Source of the DNA: Crenothrix polyspora
Lineage (GTDB): Bacteria; Pseudomonadota; Gammaproteobacteria; Methylococcales; Methylomonadaceae
Direction: 5' to 3'
Assembly (NCBI RefSeq): GCF_900163755.1
Contig: NZ_FUKI01000145.1
Location: 1-58,099, forward strand
Length of the DNA: 58,099 nucleotides
Below, in pieces: positions 35,493-44,051 of the stretch; positions within the stretch are counted from its first letter, which is position 1, and every line of letters begins with the position of its first letter. A program made the position numbers and the translations under genes. The notes beneath the pieces are model-generated. The model was not told the origin of the DNA, searched no databases, and saw only the letters and a list, made by a program, of their open reading frames with translations.

Positions 35493-37130
35493 CTAAACCA
35501 ACCACACACCGCCAGCAACCAATCCTGTTACAGTCAAACCACTGGCAGTATTACCTAGCAATTGTACTAAAGTATCATTTGCTGCATTGTTTTGAAAAAC
35601 ATAAGTACTGCCTTCAGCGTTAAACGCAACGGTTTCGCCAATGCCAACGATGTTAGTTTGTAAGTAACGAACAACGTCATTAAGGTCGGTATTATGTATA
35701 ACTGCGGCATGATTATACTGATCAATATGATCGAAGCTAATTAAGCCGTTAACAATATGATGACTGTGAATCTGTCCTGCATCTTTTCCATCTACGTGCG
35801 GGGCATTGCCAGCAATACGCGTGCTAACCAAATCTAATTTATCAATACCAACAATACTGTTAGCGCTAACGGCTAGTTTAAAATCCGCCACTTTATCAAA
35901 CGATTTTACTACGCTATCACCACCTGCAATACGTACTGTATCAGATGCCGCAACAGTTTCAGCCAAAATATAGGTGTCACTACCCGCACCACCTATTAAG
36001 ACATCCTGACCATTACCGCCCATTAAAGTATTATTAACTGCATTACCTATAAGCTTGTCGTTATAATTACTACCACGTAAATTTTCAATATTGCTGAGCG
36101 TATCCACACCCGCACCCAAGGTATTTTGAGCGCCAACACTGCTTAAATTAACAGTGACCGCAACTTTAGCACTGTCGTAATACGCCCAATCAGTCCCTTT
36201 TCCACCATTTAGGCTGTCGTTACCATTGCCGCCAATGAGTATGTCGTTACCGTCACCGCCTAACAATGTGTCATTACCACCTAAGCCACGCAACATATCA
36301 TTACCCGACAATCCAGACAAGGTATCAAAACTGTTAGCGTGTGCTTTATCACCCACCAGCACGTCGTTACCAACACTGCCTATAACACTCTCAGTTTTAG
36401 CAGCAGGACGTGTATCCAACAAATAATGCCCCGCTTTTCCTAGGCCATCACCACCATAAATCCATTTAAGTGCTGCCAAATCATTCGCTTGAAACGCAGT
36501 TTTATTAACACCGGTTTGATTGTAAGACATCACAGTATTGTTAGTATTGTCTTGTTTTGCGGGTAAAACAATAGCGCCTTCAAATGAATGTTTCAAACCA
36601 AGTCCATGGCCTACTTCGTGTAACAACGTTTCATAACCGGCAGTTCCTTTTTTGGCAACACTGTTTTCGTAAGCAAACTCTACGTTATCAAGATATACAT
36701 AGGCCTCTGCTTGATAATCCACCACCACATCATGGCTGTTATAAGAATAGGAATACACCGATTGGCATAAACCTGTTACGTTATTGCCAGAAAGATTAGT
36801 TGCTGCAAAATGAAAATCCGCTTCGTTACCGTTGCTAGTCTCAACAAACTTAATACCGGTAATGGCAGATACATCGGTCAATACAACACGAACTGCATTC
36901 ATTTGGTTCGTATTAAAAGCCGACAAAACACCAGGCGCTGTGGCAGACGTAGCTGATTGTGTATCAAAAGTGTAATAGATGATATTGCGCTCAGGCATCA
37001 AAAAATTCCAGTTAACCCCATTATCCAACAGAGAGTCCACTGTAATATTACCCGAATACTGAACTTTTCCCAGTTCTGATACGGTAATTGCTCTAAGTGT
37101 ATAACTATCATCCTGTGTTATCGCAACCAT
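35493..37130 (-). CDS. Serralysin-like RTX metalloprotease (M10)
   Basis: A 545-residue protein without signal peptide. Residues 40-235 form a metzincin protease with the zinc site HEVGHGLGLKH (H171, E172, H175, H181) and Met-turn VMSYN (M201). Residues about 250-385 contain GGxGxDxLx calcium-binding RTX repeats (DGNDILIGGNGNDSLNGG), followed by a C-terminal domain ending in hydrophobic GGVWLV, typical of a type I secretion signal. So it is expected outside the cell via a TolC-type export system, whose genes are not in this window. A plausible promoter lies at 37264-37293. Confidence 0.88.
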   Translation of the reverse strand: MVAITQDDSYTLRAITVSELGKVQYSGNITVDSLLDNGVNWNFLMPERNIIYYTFDTQSATSATAPGVLSAFNTNQMNAVRVVLTDVSAITGIKFVETSNGNEADFHFAATNLSGNNVTGLCQSVYSYSYNSHDVVVDYQAEAYVYLDNVEFAYENSVAKKGTAGYETLLHEVGHGLGLKHSFEGAIVLPAKQDNTNNTVMSYNQTGVNKTAFQANDLAALKWIYGGDGLGKAGHYLLDTRPAAKTESVIGSVGNDVLVGDKAHANSFDTLSGLSGNDMLRGLGGNDTLLGGDGNDILIGGNGNDSLNGGKGTDWAYYDSAKVAVTVNLSSVGAQNTLGAGVDTLSNIENLRGSNYNDKLIGNAVNNTLMGGNGQDVLIGGAGSDTYILAETVAASDTVRIAGGDSVVKSFDKVADFKLAVSANSIVGIDKLDLVSTRIAGNAPHVDGKDAGQIHSHHIVNGLISFDHIDQYNHAAVIHNTDLNDVVRYLQTNIVGIGETVAFNAEGSTYVFQNNAANDTLVQLLGNTASGLTVTGLVAGGVWLV

Positions 37131-37263
37131 GACAAACCTACTTTTATATTGATTAATATGACGCGGTTTAAAAGTATGAAACCTTTAAAACCCTACTAAT
37201 CTTAGTTAAAGCAATAAGCAGGCCACCAATATAAATAATTGTTTTAATTAGATAAAAACAAAA

Positions 37264-37293
37264 ATTCTAAAAATAATAGTAATGTACTGTCAA
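37264..37293 (-). promoter_or_regulatory. Sigma-70-type promoter of the RTX protease
   Basis: Read leftward: a perfect TTGACA (complement of 37288-37293), an 18-base spacer and TAGAAT (complement of 37264-37269, one mismatch). This leaves a leader of about 125 bases before the ATG at 37130. A second TTGACA lies 24 bases further upstream. Confidence 0.5.
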
Positions 37294-37519
37294 TTTTTGT
37301 GACTTTTATTGTCAATCACACCCAATAACGACACCCGCAAAAGCGCCAACCAACAGCAAAAAGCCGTTGTAAAATTAATGCAAGATATTTTTATGAAAAA
37401 TAAGCGGACTAGCGCTCAATTAATGCAGGGGTAATTATTTGATTTGATATAAAAAATTGATTTTATTGAAAATAATTGTAGCGCAATATCAATAATACCC
37501 AAATAGCAGACAAAAAAAA

Positions 37520-37539
37520 GGGGAGCCTTACGGCTCCCC
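37520..37539 (-). terminator. Intrinsic terminator of ftsH
   Basis: An 8-bp GC-rich stem (GGGGAGCC / GGCTCCCC) with a TTAC loop, 18 bases beyond the ftsH stop. Leftward reading ends in eight T residues, a textbook Rho-independent terminator. Confidence 0.9.
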
Positions 37540-37556
37540 CCATCTATGAGCGCACC

Positions 37557-39476
37557 TCAAACTTGTCCAGCAACTTTATTCATTTTTATATCGGTGTTAT
37601 CCGATTTATCGTGCTTTGTGTAATCATGATGATTGGGCGTATTATTGTCGTCTTTAGGTGGCTTAGGTGTTCTACCGGCCATCAAGTCTTCAATTTGAAC
37701 CTTATCAATCGTTTCCCACTCCATTAAGGCTTGTGCCATTTTGTGTAGGACTTCAATATTTTCTTGTAAAATGCTTTGTGCGCGTTGAAAGTTGCGATCT
37801 ATCAATAAACGCACTTCTTCATCTATTTGATGTGAGGCGTTAATAGACACTTTAGAACCTGGTGACGCATAACCCATGAACGGTTGTCCACCTTGCTCGC
37901 CGTATACCATAGGTCCCATTTTGTCTGAGAAGCCCCAACGAGTCACCATATTGCGTGCCAATTCTGACGCTCTTTCAATATCGTTAGATGCGCCGGTCGT
38001 CACTAGATCACCGCCATAAATCATCAGCTCTGCCACTCTACCGCCAAACAAACTGGCTAACTGGCTTTCTAATTTGCGTTTATTAGCACCGTATTGATCT
38101 CTTTCTGGCAAGAACATGGTAATACCCAGCGCTCTGCCTCTGGGCATAATGCTAACTTTATAAACAGGATCGTGTTCAGGTGATAATTGACCAACAATAC
38201 AATGTCCTGCTTCATGGTAGGCTGTTAATAGCTTATCTTCTTCAGTCATTACTGCGGTGTGTCTTTCAGCACCCATTAAAATTTTATCTTTGGCTTTTTC
38301 AAGCTCGTACATACTGACTTCAGTTTTGTTAGTTCTTGCTGCCAGTAATGCGGCTTCATTAATAATATTGGCAAGATCAGCCCCTGAAAAACCCGGTGTG
38401 CCTCTGGCAATAAATTTCAATTCCACATCAGCCGCAGCCGGTACTTTTTTAATGTGTACATTAAGAATTTGTTCACGGCCTTTCACATCCGGCAAGCCGA
38501 CAGTGACTTGGCGATCAAAACGACCTGGTCTTAGTAAGGCTTTATCTAACACATCGGCACGGTTGGTGGCTGCAATAACAATCACCCCTTCGTTACCGGT
38601 GAAACCATCCATTTCAACCAATAATTGGTTCAGGGTTTGTTCGCGCTCATCATTACCGCCACCCATACCCGCACCACCACGTTGGCGACCTACGGCATCA
38701 ATTTCGTCAATAAAGATAATACACGGCGCATGTTCCTTGGCCTGGGTGAACATGTCTCTGACTCTGGACGCACCGACACCAACATACATTTCCACAAAAT
38801 CAGAGCCTGAGATAGTGAAGAACTTAACCCCCGCCTCACCGGCTACTGCTCTGGCGATCAGTGTTTTACCTGTACCTGGAGGTCCTACCATCAAAATACC
38901 GCGTGGAATTTTGCCGCCCAGTTTTTGAAATTTTTGCGGGTCTTTTAAGAAATCAACTAATTCAGACACTTCTTCTTTGGCTTCTTCACAGCCCGCTACA
39001 TCGGCAAACTTAACGGTCATTTTGTTTTCTTCAAGCAACTTGGCTTTACTCTTACCAAAACCACCGCTGCCAGCGCCTGCTTGTCTACGCATGTAAATAA
39101 TCCACACGGCAATCATCAACAACATAGGGAACCACGCAATAAATATGGACATTGCCATAGATTGCTTTGGTACTTCTGAGGTTCTGATTTGAATTTTAGC
39201 AGCCAATAAATCGTCGATTAAATGGGTGTCACCAGGATTAATCGTCTCCAGACTTTCGCCGTCTGTGGTACGGACTCTAATAAGCTTAGCAACCGACTCA
39301 CCACGATCTGTAATCAATTCCACCCGCTCAATTTGCCCCGCTTTAACTTTTTCAATAAATTCCGAGTACGCGAGTGAGTCCTGTATAGGAGGTGTTGTAT
39401 TCAAGCGGCTGAATATCAGTATGGCAACTGATATGACAACCGATATTATGAATATGTTAAATAAATGTTTCTTCAT
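37557..39476 (-). CDS. ftsH: ATP-dependent zinc metalloprotease FtsH
   Basis: A 639-residue inner-membrane AAA+ protease that degrades misfolded membrane proteins and regulators. Two membrane helices (about 5-23 and 107-127) flank a periplasmic domain. The AAA+ domain carries the Walker A GPPGTGKT, Walker [10 protein letters not shown] and the SRH with RPGRFDRQ. The peptidase domain has HEAGH and a later zinc-ligand Asp. The pore-loop region VEMYVG is intact. It is downstream of a sigma-factor gene with a 268-base gap. Confidence 0.97.
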   Translation of the reverse strand: MKKHLFNIFIISVVISVAILIFSRLNTTPPIQDSLAYSEFIEKVKAGQIERVELITDRGESVAKLIRVRTTDGESLETINPGDTHLIDDLLAAKIQIRTSEVPKQSMAMSIFIAWFPMLLMIAVWIIYMRRQAGAGSGGFGKSKAKLLEENKMTVKFADVAGCEEAKEEVSELVDFLKDPQKFQKLGGKIPRGILMVGPPGTGKTLIARAVAGEAGVKFFTISGSDFVEMYVGVGASRVRDMFTQAKEHAPCIIFIDEIDAVGRQRGGAGMGGGNDEREQTLNQLLVEMDGFTGNEGVIVIAATNRADVLDKALLRPGRFDRQVTVGLPDVKGREQILNVHIKKVPAAADVELKFIARGTPGFSGADLANIINEAALLAARTNKTEVSMYELEKAKDKILMGAERHTAVMTEEDKLLTAYHEAGHCIVGQLSPEHDPVYKVSIMPRGRALGITMFLPERDQYGANKRKLESQLASLFGGRVAELMIYGGDLVTTGASNDIERASELARNMVTRWGFSDKMGPMVYGEQGGQPFMGYASPGSKVSINASHQIDEEVRLLIDRNFQRAQSILQENIEVLHKMAQALMEWETIDKVQIEDLMAGRTPKPPKDDNNTPNHHDYTKHDKSDNTDIKMNKVAGQV

Positions 39477-39744
39477 TACGTTATCTCCTGGTCTCGTTAC
39501 TTGGCAACGAACGTTAAGGGTTTACATGACTCATCAGTACACAGTGCTTATTCGTCTATGAATCACTAAAAAGATTCAAATTATTTTCTTCGTTTTTAAA
39601 AATAATTTTTAAACATTATTTTCAGAGCGCCACAATAACATCTCTTCACTAAGAATAGCTTTTTTTAAATAGCTAAGCGGTTTATGTGACATAAGATTGA
39701 AGTATTTTATGTCTAACGGATGATAAAGACTGCCTGATAGCCCA

Positions 39745-41151
39745 TTATAAAAAATTAATCAGTTGCTGGCCGTAATTCATTTTAATTTTGTTCAATGCGA
39801 TCACTTGAATTTGCCGAACACGCTCGCGGGTTAAACTCAGTTCATCGCCTATTTCTTGCAATGTCATCTCGCTACCCGAATGCAAACCAAAATGGCAACG
39901 CACCACTTGCGCTTCGCGTGGATTCAGTAGATTAATCGCATCAGCAATCAATGTATCCAATTCCACCTCAGCAATGTCTTCAAAAGCATGGCTGAACGTT
40001 TGTTGCTCTAAAAAATCAACCGGTGCAAACGCTCTTTCACTGTCATCATCGTCTGAGCCGTCTAAGGAGATGGATGTCTGAGAAAACGCTAAAATGCTAT
40101 TAATTTCTGCACAGGATAACTGCGTATGTTGGGCGATGTCTTGAATACTGGCTTCTCGACCCGTCTTGGAAGTGAGTTGGTCTTTAATACGGAATACACG
40201 GTTAATATTGGCAATTTGTTCACACGGTATGCGTACCGATCGCTCACTGCGCGACAATGAGCGTGAAATCGCCTGTCTGATCCAATAACCCGCATAAGTT
40301 GAAAACTGAAAACCTAAGTGATGGTCAAAGCGATCGACGGCTTTTAATAAACCTGAATGACCTTCTTGAACCAAATCGTTAAAATCTAAAAAATGACCCC
40401 GGTATTGATTGACAATAAACGACACCAATTTATTATTAGCCATCACCAAATCTTGTCGGGCTTTTAGCCAACGCTGCTCAGCCAATAATAAAGTGATCAG
40501 ATGGCCGTGCATGTCGCCACTGGTTAAACATAAAAATCCATCCGTGTAATGTGCCGTTGTTGCCGATCTAAAGTTTTGCAACGTGCGGGTTTTTAACGGT
40601 GATAACTCAACTTTCAAACGCTTACCCAGCATAGCCAAATGATTTTCAATAGCGCGATGTACATTGTTGCTGGCTAAATTGCCCATCTTTATTGTGTAGA
40701 AAATAACGTCTAATGCTTCGATTAAATCGTCAAAGCCAAATGAAAAAAGCTGTAGCTGAGCAATTAAACGTTGTTTGCAGCTAATATGAACGACATTGCT
40801 GATACCGTCACCTTGAATAAAGTGCGCATACGCATAAAAAGCTGTCTGAATAGCGGCTACCGAAAATCCGCTATCGGTAACAGAATTATTGGCTTCTTTG
40901 CACGGCTGCACCGTATTGTTTGAATCGTATTTATTAATAAGCCATAACGCGGTCAGCGGAAACTGCGCCAGTGCTTTAATTAAATCTGCTTTAGCATCCG
41001 CCATATTTTTGGCTAACTGATAATTATTGTTTTTGAGATCATCCGGTGGTTTAGTTTGCTCCGTCTGGGTATTTGTTTCGTTATCAATAATTTTATTGAT
41101 AATCGGCAGCGATGTTTTATAGTCTGACAACTGTCTATCTAAATAAGCCAC
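39745..41151 (-). CDS. RpoD-like sigma-70 family factor with divergent N-terminal half
   Basis: A 468-residue sigma factor. Region 2 (about 232-300) reads ARQDLVMANNKLV...FNDLVQEGHSGLLKAVDRF...FSTYAGYWIRQAISRSLSRS. Region 3 is about 306-380. Region 4 (about 400-460) has EMTLQEIGDELSLTRERVRQIQ. The N-terminal half has a segment (ALAQFPLTALWLINKYD) that recalls the start of the housekeeping sigma non-conserved region, but the rest is unlike RpoD. The -10-melting residues differ from consensus (GYW for TWW; LSRSERSVRIP for IADQARTIRIP), so this is an alternative, not the primary, factor. The start is GTG with a GAGGATT site. Confidence 0.82.
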   Translation of the reverse strand: MAYLDRQLSDYKTSLPIINKIIDNETNTQTEQTKPPDDLKNNNYQLAKNMADAKADLIKALAQFPLTALWLINKYDSNNTVQPCKEANNSVTDSGFSVAAIQTAFYAYAHFIQGDGISNVVHISCKQRLIAQLQLFSFGFDDLIEALDVIFYTIKMGNLASNNVHRAIENHLAMLGKRLKVELSPLKTRTLQNFRSATTAHYTDGFLCLTSGDMHGHLITLLLAEQRWLKARQDLVMANNKLVSFIVNQYRGHFLDFNDLVQEGHSGLLKAVDRFDHHLGFQFSTYAGYWIRQAISRSLSRSERSVRIPCEQIANINRVFRIKDQLTSKTGREASIQDIAQHTQLSCAEINSILAFSQTSISLDGSDDDDSERAFAPVDFLEQQTFSHAFEDIAEVELDTLIADAINLLNPREAQVVRCHFGLHSGSEMTLQEIGDELSLTRERVRQIQVIALNKIKMNYGQQLINFL

Positions 41152-41637
41152 AATCTCAATCCTCGCAAATAGTCGATTCTTTACACGCTACAACGCTAAC
41201 TCATAATCTTTAATAAAACACAGAAGAATACATTACTCGCGGTACATTCTTTAGCATTAGCGCGTTTACAGCTCGGACAAGACAAAACACAATTAGTTTA
41301 CTGAGCGCTCAAATTAATTGGTTTTTTATTTTAGGCAGGATGAAAGCAACCCAGCGAAGAATACCAGGGACTTATAAAAATATAGATAATAAGCAATAAC
41401 TTATAAAAAATGATGTTATTTTTCAATGCCCCAAAAAAATCAGCATTATTTTTTATACTACCGAAAAAACCGCTCTCCATTAAACCACTAATGACTATTT
41501 GTGCCGTGGGAACGGCTTTAGCCGGGGCTATCTACTTCCTATGAAAAGCTGAGCGAACTGGGTGTGATTAAAAGTGCGGAAATTCATAGGGCGCATTAGC
41601 GTAAGCGTAATGCACCGAATGTTGGGTAATTCATAAC

Positions 41638-41664
41638 GGCGGAATACGCTGCCGCTATTCCGCC
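41638..41664. repeat. 27-base palindrome of a dispersed repeat
   Basis: GGCGGAATA, a nine-base loop and TATTCCGCC, following a GCGCATTAGCG...AATGC arm at about 41610-41633. This is a widespread bacterial intergenic repeat type. A related 27-base palindrome, GGCGTATT...AATACGCC, lies at 45527-45553. Confidence 0.6.
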
Positions 41665-41709
41665 CTGTAATTCTAAATGATAGGAGTAGACTGAGAAATA
41701 TTGCCAACA

Positions 41710-41916
41710 TACAGCGTAACTGTTCGCACTGAACTTGTCGAAGTGTGCCGTTCATGCTTCGACAAGCTCAGCACGAACGGTGGCTGTAAATGTCCTAAGG
41801 AACGCGCACGAAATAACTTGAGCAAGTTCATGCTTCGACAGGCTCAGCACGAACGGTGGTGGCGTTTAAGTTGTTCAAGTTATTTCATGCACGTTCCTAA
41901 GTTGAAAACGCTGTAT
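41710..41916. repeat. 129-bp palindromic element, copy 2, with nested insertion and internal deletion
   Basis: The outer unit matches copy 1 except for two events. The left end is shortened by 25 bases between the two TACAGCG direct repeats present in copy 1. A 103-base segment (41800-41902) is inserted after CCTAAG, and CCTAAG recurs at its right end (41897-41902). 129 - 25 + 103 = 207 bases, exactly the observed length. The insert has about 30-bp inverted ends (GGAACGCGCACGAAATAACT and its imperfect partner AGTTATTTCATGCACGTTCC) and its own TTCGACAGGCTCAGCACG core. Confidence 0.9.
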
Positions 41917-41960
41917 GATGTTTTATAAATTCCCCATACTTTTAATCACATCCGAGTGAA

Positions 41961-43364
41961 CTAATCGTTACGCACGGCTCTTGGATCAAGTGCATTTTGC
42001 ACCACATCAGCAAACAAATTAGCTGCCAGCACCAAAGCAAACATAAACACAAACGCCGCTGATAAAGACCACCACACAATAGGTTCTCTGGCCATTTCCA
42101 GACGTGCGCCGTTGATCATATTACCCCAGCTGTAAGTGGTAGGGTCAACACCAATATTAATATAAGACAATACCGCTTCTGCTAACACCAACGAGCTGAA
42201 ATCTAACACCACAGTAATTAATACCAAGTGCATTACATTAGGCAAAATATGGCGGATTAAAATCGTGTGTTGCTTTACACCCAAGGCATACGCGGCTTGC
42301 ACATACTCCATCTCCCTGAGCTTTAAAGTTTCCGCGCGTAACAAACGGCACAAGCCTGTCCAACTGGTAACGCCTAAAATCAGGCACAGAAACAACAAGC
42401 GCATATCCGAACGCACTACCACACTGGTAAACGCGGCTTCGTGATTAGCCATGTACACCTGCACCATCAGCACAGACGCGGCTATCAGTAACACACTGGG
42501 CACGGAATTTAACGTGGTGTAGATATATTGGATTATGTCATCGACCCAGCCGCGAAAAAATCCCGCTAAAATACCAAAGGTAATCGCCATTGGCAGCATA
42601 ATTAAGGTGGTCAGTGTGCCGATCACCAAGCCGGTGCGAATACTTTTTACCGCTTGGTACAACACATCTTCACCCACTTTATCCGTACCAAACACATGGT
42701 AATAAGCGGATAAGTTCACTAGCATAGTGCCCAGCAACACAATAATAAACACCGTCCACAACAAGGGCGATAGGCTGAAAAATGGTTTTGTAAGTACTTG
42801 TGTTTTAGCACGCAGCCATAAAAGTATGGCCAGCAACACACTGGCAAGCATAAAACCCTGCCCAAAAGCCAGCGCGGTTTTTTTGCCAATATCAGCTAAG
42901 CGTTGCGTATCTGGGTCTTGCAAATGTTTACCGCCAAACGCTAAACGCGGGTAGCGCCATTGCGGCACACCCGCTAGCGCATGGGTAATTTCTTTGCTGT
43001 ACAGTGTGGCGGCAAACGGGGCGGAGTAAGTCTTTTCGTCATGCTCTTTAAGCGGGGCGGCCCAATAATCGAGTAGACTGATAATTTCACCGCTGTTATT
43101 CACTGTGGATTTAAAATGCACCGAATCCAACAAGCCCACACCGACAAAAAACAGCAATACTACCAGCGACACCATGCCGATGTTACTGGCCGCTATTTTT
43201 TGTAAGCCCTGCTGAACATGCGCCTTGCCACGCAGATAAAATGCCAACGCCAGCACGGTAAACACCAGTATAAAAATCAGTGCATCAGTCCATAAAACAA
43301 TCATTGCAGTAACCTTGTTCGAGCCATTGGCCAGTCTATTGATGACAACATTATTTGATGCCAT
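41961..43364 (-). CDS. OppC-type ABC transporter permease with long N-terminus
   Basis: A 467-residue inner-membrane permease of the peptide/nickel (OppC/DppC) type. The C-terminal half has the binding-protein-dependent transport core: the EAA-like loop EMEYVQAAYALGVKQHTILIRHILPNVMHLVLI, preceded by FGTDKVGEDVLYQAVKSIRTGLVIG. The N-terminal 190 residues are longer than usual and include helices near 22-45 and 62-80, a loop of about 90 residues, and another helix near 170. The cognate permease (OppB type), ATPases and binding protein are not adjacent. Substrate unknown. Confidence 0.87.
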   Translation of the reverse strand: MASNNVVINRLANGSNKVTAMIVLWTDALIFILVFTVLALAFYLRGKAHVQQGLQKIAASNIGMVSLVVLLFFVGVGLLDSVHFKSTVNNSGEIISLLDYWAAPLKEHDEKTYSAPFAATLYSKEITHALAGVPQWRYPRLAFGGKHLQDPDTQRLADIGKKTALAFGQGFMLASVLLAILLWLRAKTQVLTKPFFSLSPLLWTVFIIVLLGTMLVNLSAYYHVFGTDKVGEDVLYQAVKSIRTGLVIGTLTTLIMLPMAITFGILAGFFRGWVDDIIQYIYTTLNSVPSVLLIAASVLMVQVYMANHEAAFTSVVVRSDMRLLFLCLILGVTSWTGLCRLLRAETLKLREMEYVQAAYALGVKQHTILIRHILPNVMHLVLITVVLDFSSLVLAEAVLSYINIGVDPTTYSWGNMINGARLEMAREPIVWWSLSAAFVFMFALVLAANLFADVVQNALDPRAVRND

Positions 43365-43448
43365 AGATTAGCATCCTTTAAACGCTGATGGTCAATTCAG
43401 CACACAACTTTGCTGGCCAGCTACCAGCGCTACTTTAAAGTCAGATTA

Positions 43449-43934
43449 TTATTCGGTTTTTAAACCTTCGTCCATATAAATTTTTTCGCTGGCTGGAGCT
43501 TCGTAATAATGGCACACTCCGTTATAAACCCACTTACTGGAAAACTTAAGCCCCGCTTTCACCACGGTATGGGTATACACATACTTGTCTTTATCGCTTT
43601 TGATTTCAATGCGTGAGGTTTCCGCCTGGCTTTTGCCATCGTTGTACTTTGCTGCATTGTTTTGGTTAATGACCGCCCTGTAACTATCCCCCGGACGAAC
43701 ACCTTCATTACCATCATACTCTACAACAAATTCACGGCACGGCGGATTTGAATATTGCGTATTGGCACGACAGGTATACTTTTGGTAATTGTCGTCAACC
43801 GCAGAGCTATAGCTTGAGATTGCACATGTCCAATATTTGTGGACGGGTGTTTTTGATTCTACGTCTGCTGCCAGCGCCAACCCCGATAAGGCAAAACCCA
43901 TTGCTGTTAATAATGTAAAACCACGACTCTTCAT
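43449..43934 (-). CDS. Small secreted cysteine-containing protein, unknown
   Basis: A 161-residue protein with a clear signal peptide (MKSRGFTLLTAMGFALSGLA, cleavage near LALAAD). The mature part has four to five cysteines (WTCAIS, KYTCRA, PPCREF, GVCHYY), an alternating beta pattern and an acidic tail. I recognise no family. The ATG at 43934 has an AGGTAA site; a TTG start six codons earlier is unlikely. It stands alone between the permease and tyrosinase genes, all leftward. Confidence 0.65.
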   Translation of the reverse strand: MKSRGFTLLTAMGFALSGLALAADVESKTPVHKYWTCAISSYSSAVDDNYQKYTCRANTQYSNPPCREFVVEYDGNEGVRPGDSYRAVINQNNAAKYNDGKSQAETSRIEIKSDKDKYVYTHTVVKAGLKFSSKWVYNGVCHYYEAPASEKIYMDEGLKTE

Positions 43935-44051
43935 GTTGTTACCTGTTTGCAAACTTAAAGAACCCTTGTTTTATCCTTAAATCTGCTGTTTTGCAACTTT
44001 AACACCTCGGTGTCGATTTTTTGAAAAAAACCAACACCCCGATAATAGTAC

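Larger units (their letters stand above)
37131..37556. other. Intergenic region between ftsH and the RTX protease
   Basis: 426 AT-rich bases. The protease promoter (37264-37293) and the ftsH terminator (37520-37539) account for the recognised signals. Nothing else with coding or repeat character was found. Confidence 0.5.
41152..41960. other. Long intergenic region with repeats
   Basis: 809 bases without a supported gene. 41152-41480 is AT-rich with no clear signal. 41600-41672 holds a dispersed repeat (GCGCATTAGCGTAAGCGTAATGC followed by a 27-base palindrome at 41638-41664). 41710-41916 is the rearranged 129-bp-family copy. Short frames across the repeats encode the artefactual ELVEVCRSCFDKLSTNG-type peptide. 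Confidence 0.6.

Noticed and set aside
41701-41928. Short frames with a YSVTVRTELVEVCRSCFDKLSTNGGC-like peptide, also near 54841-55089 and 17626-17808
   Set aside because: They lie exactly on the TTCGACAAGCTCAG repeats and encode the same peptide in unrelated places, a known artefact of translated repeats and not a gene family.
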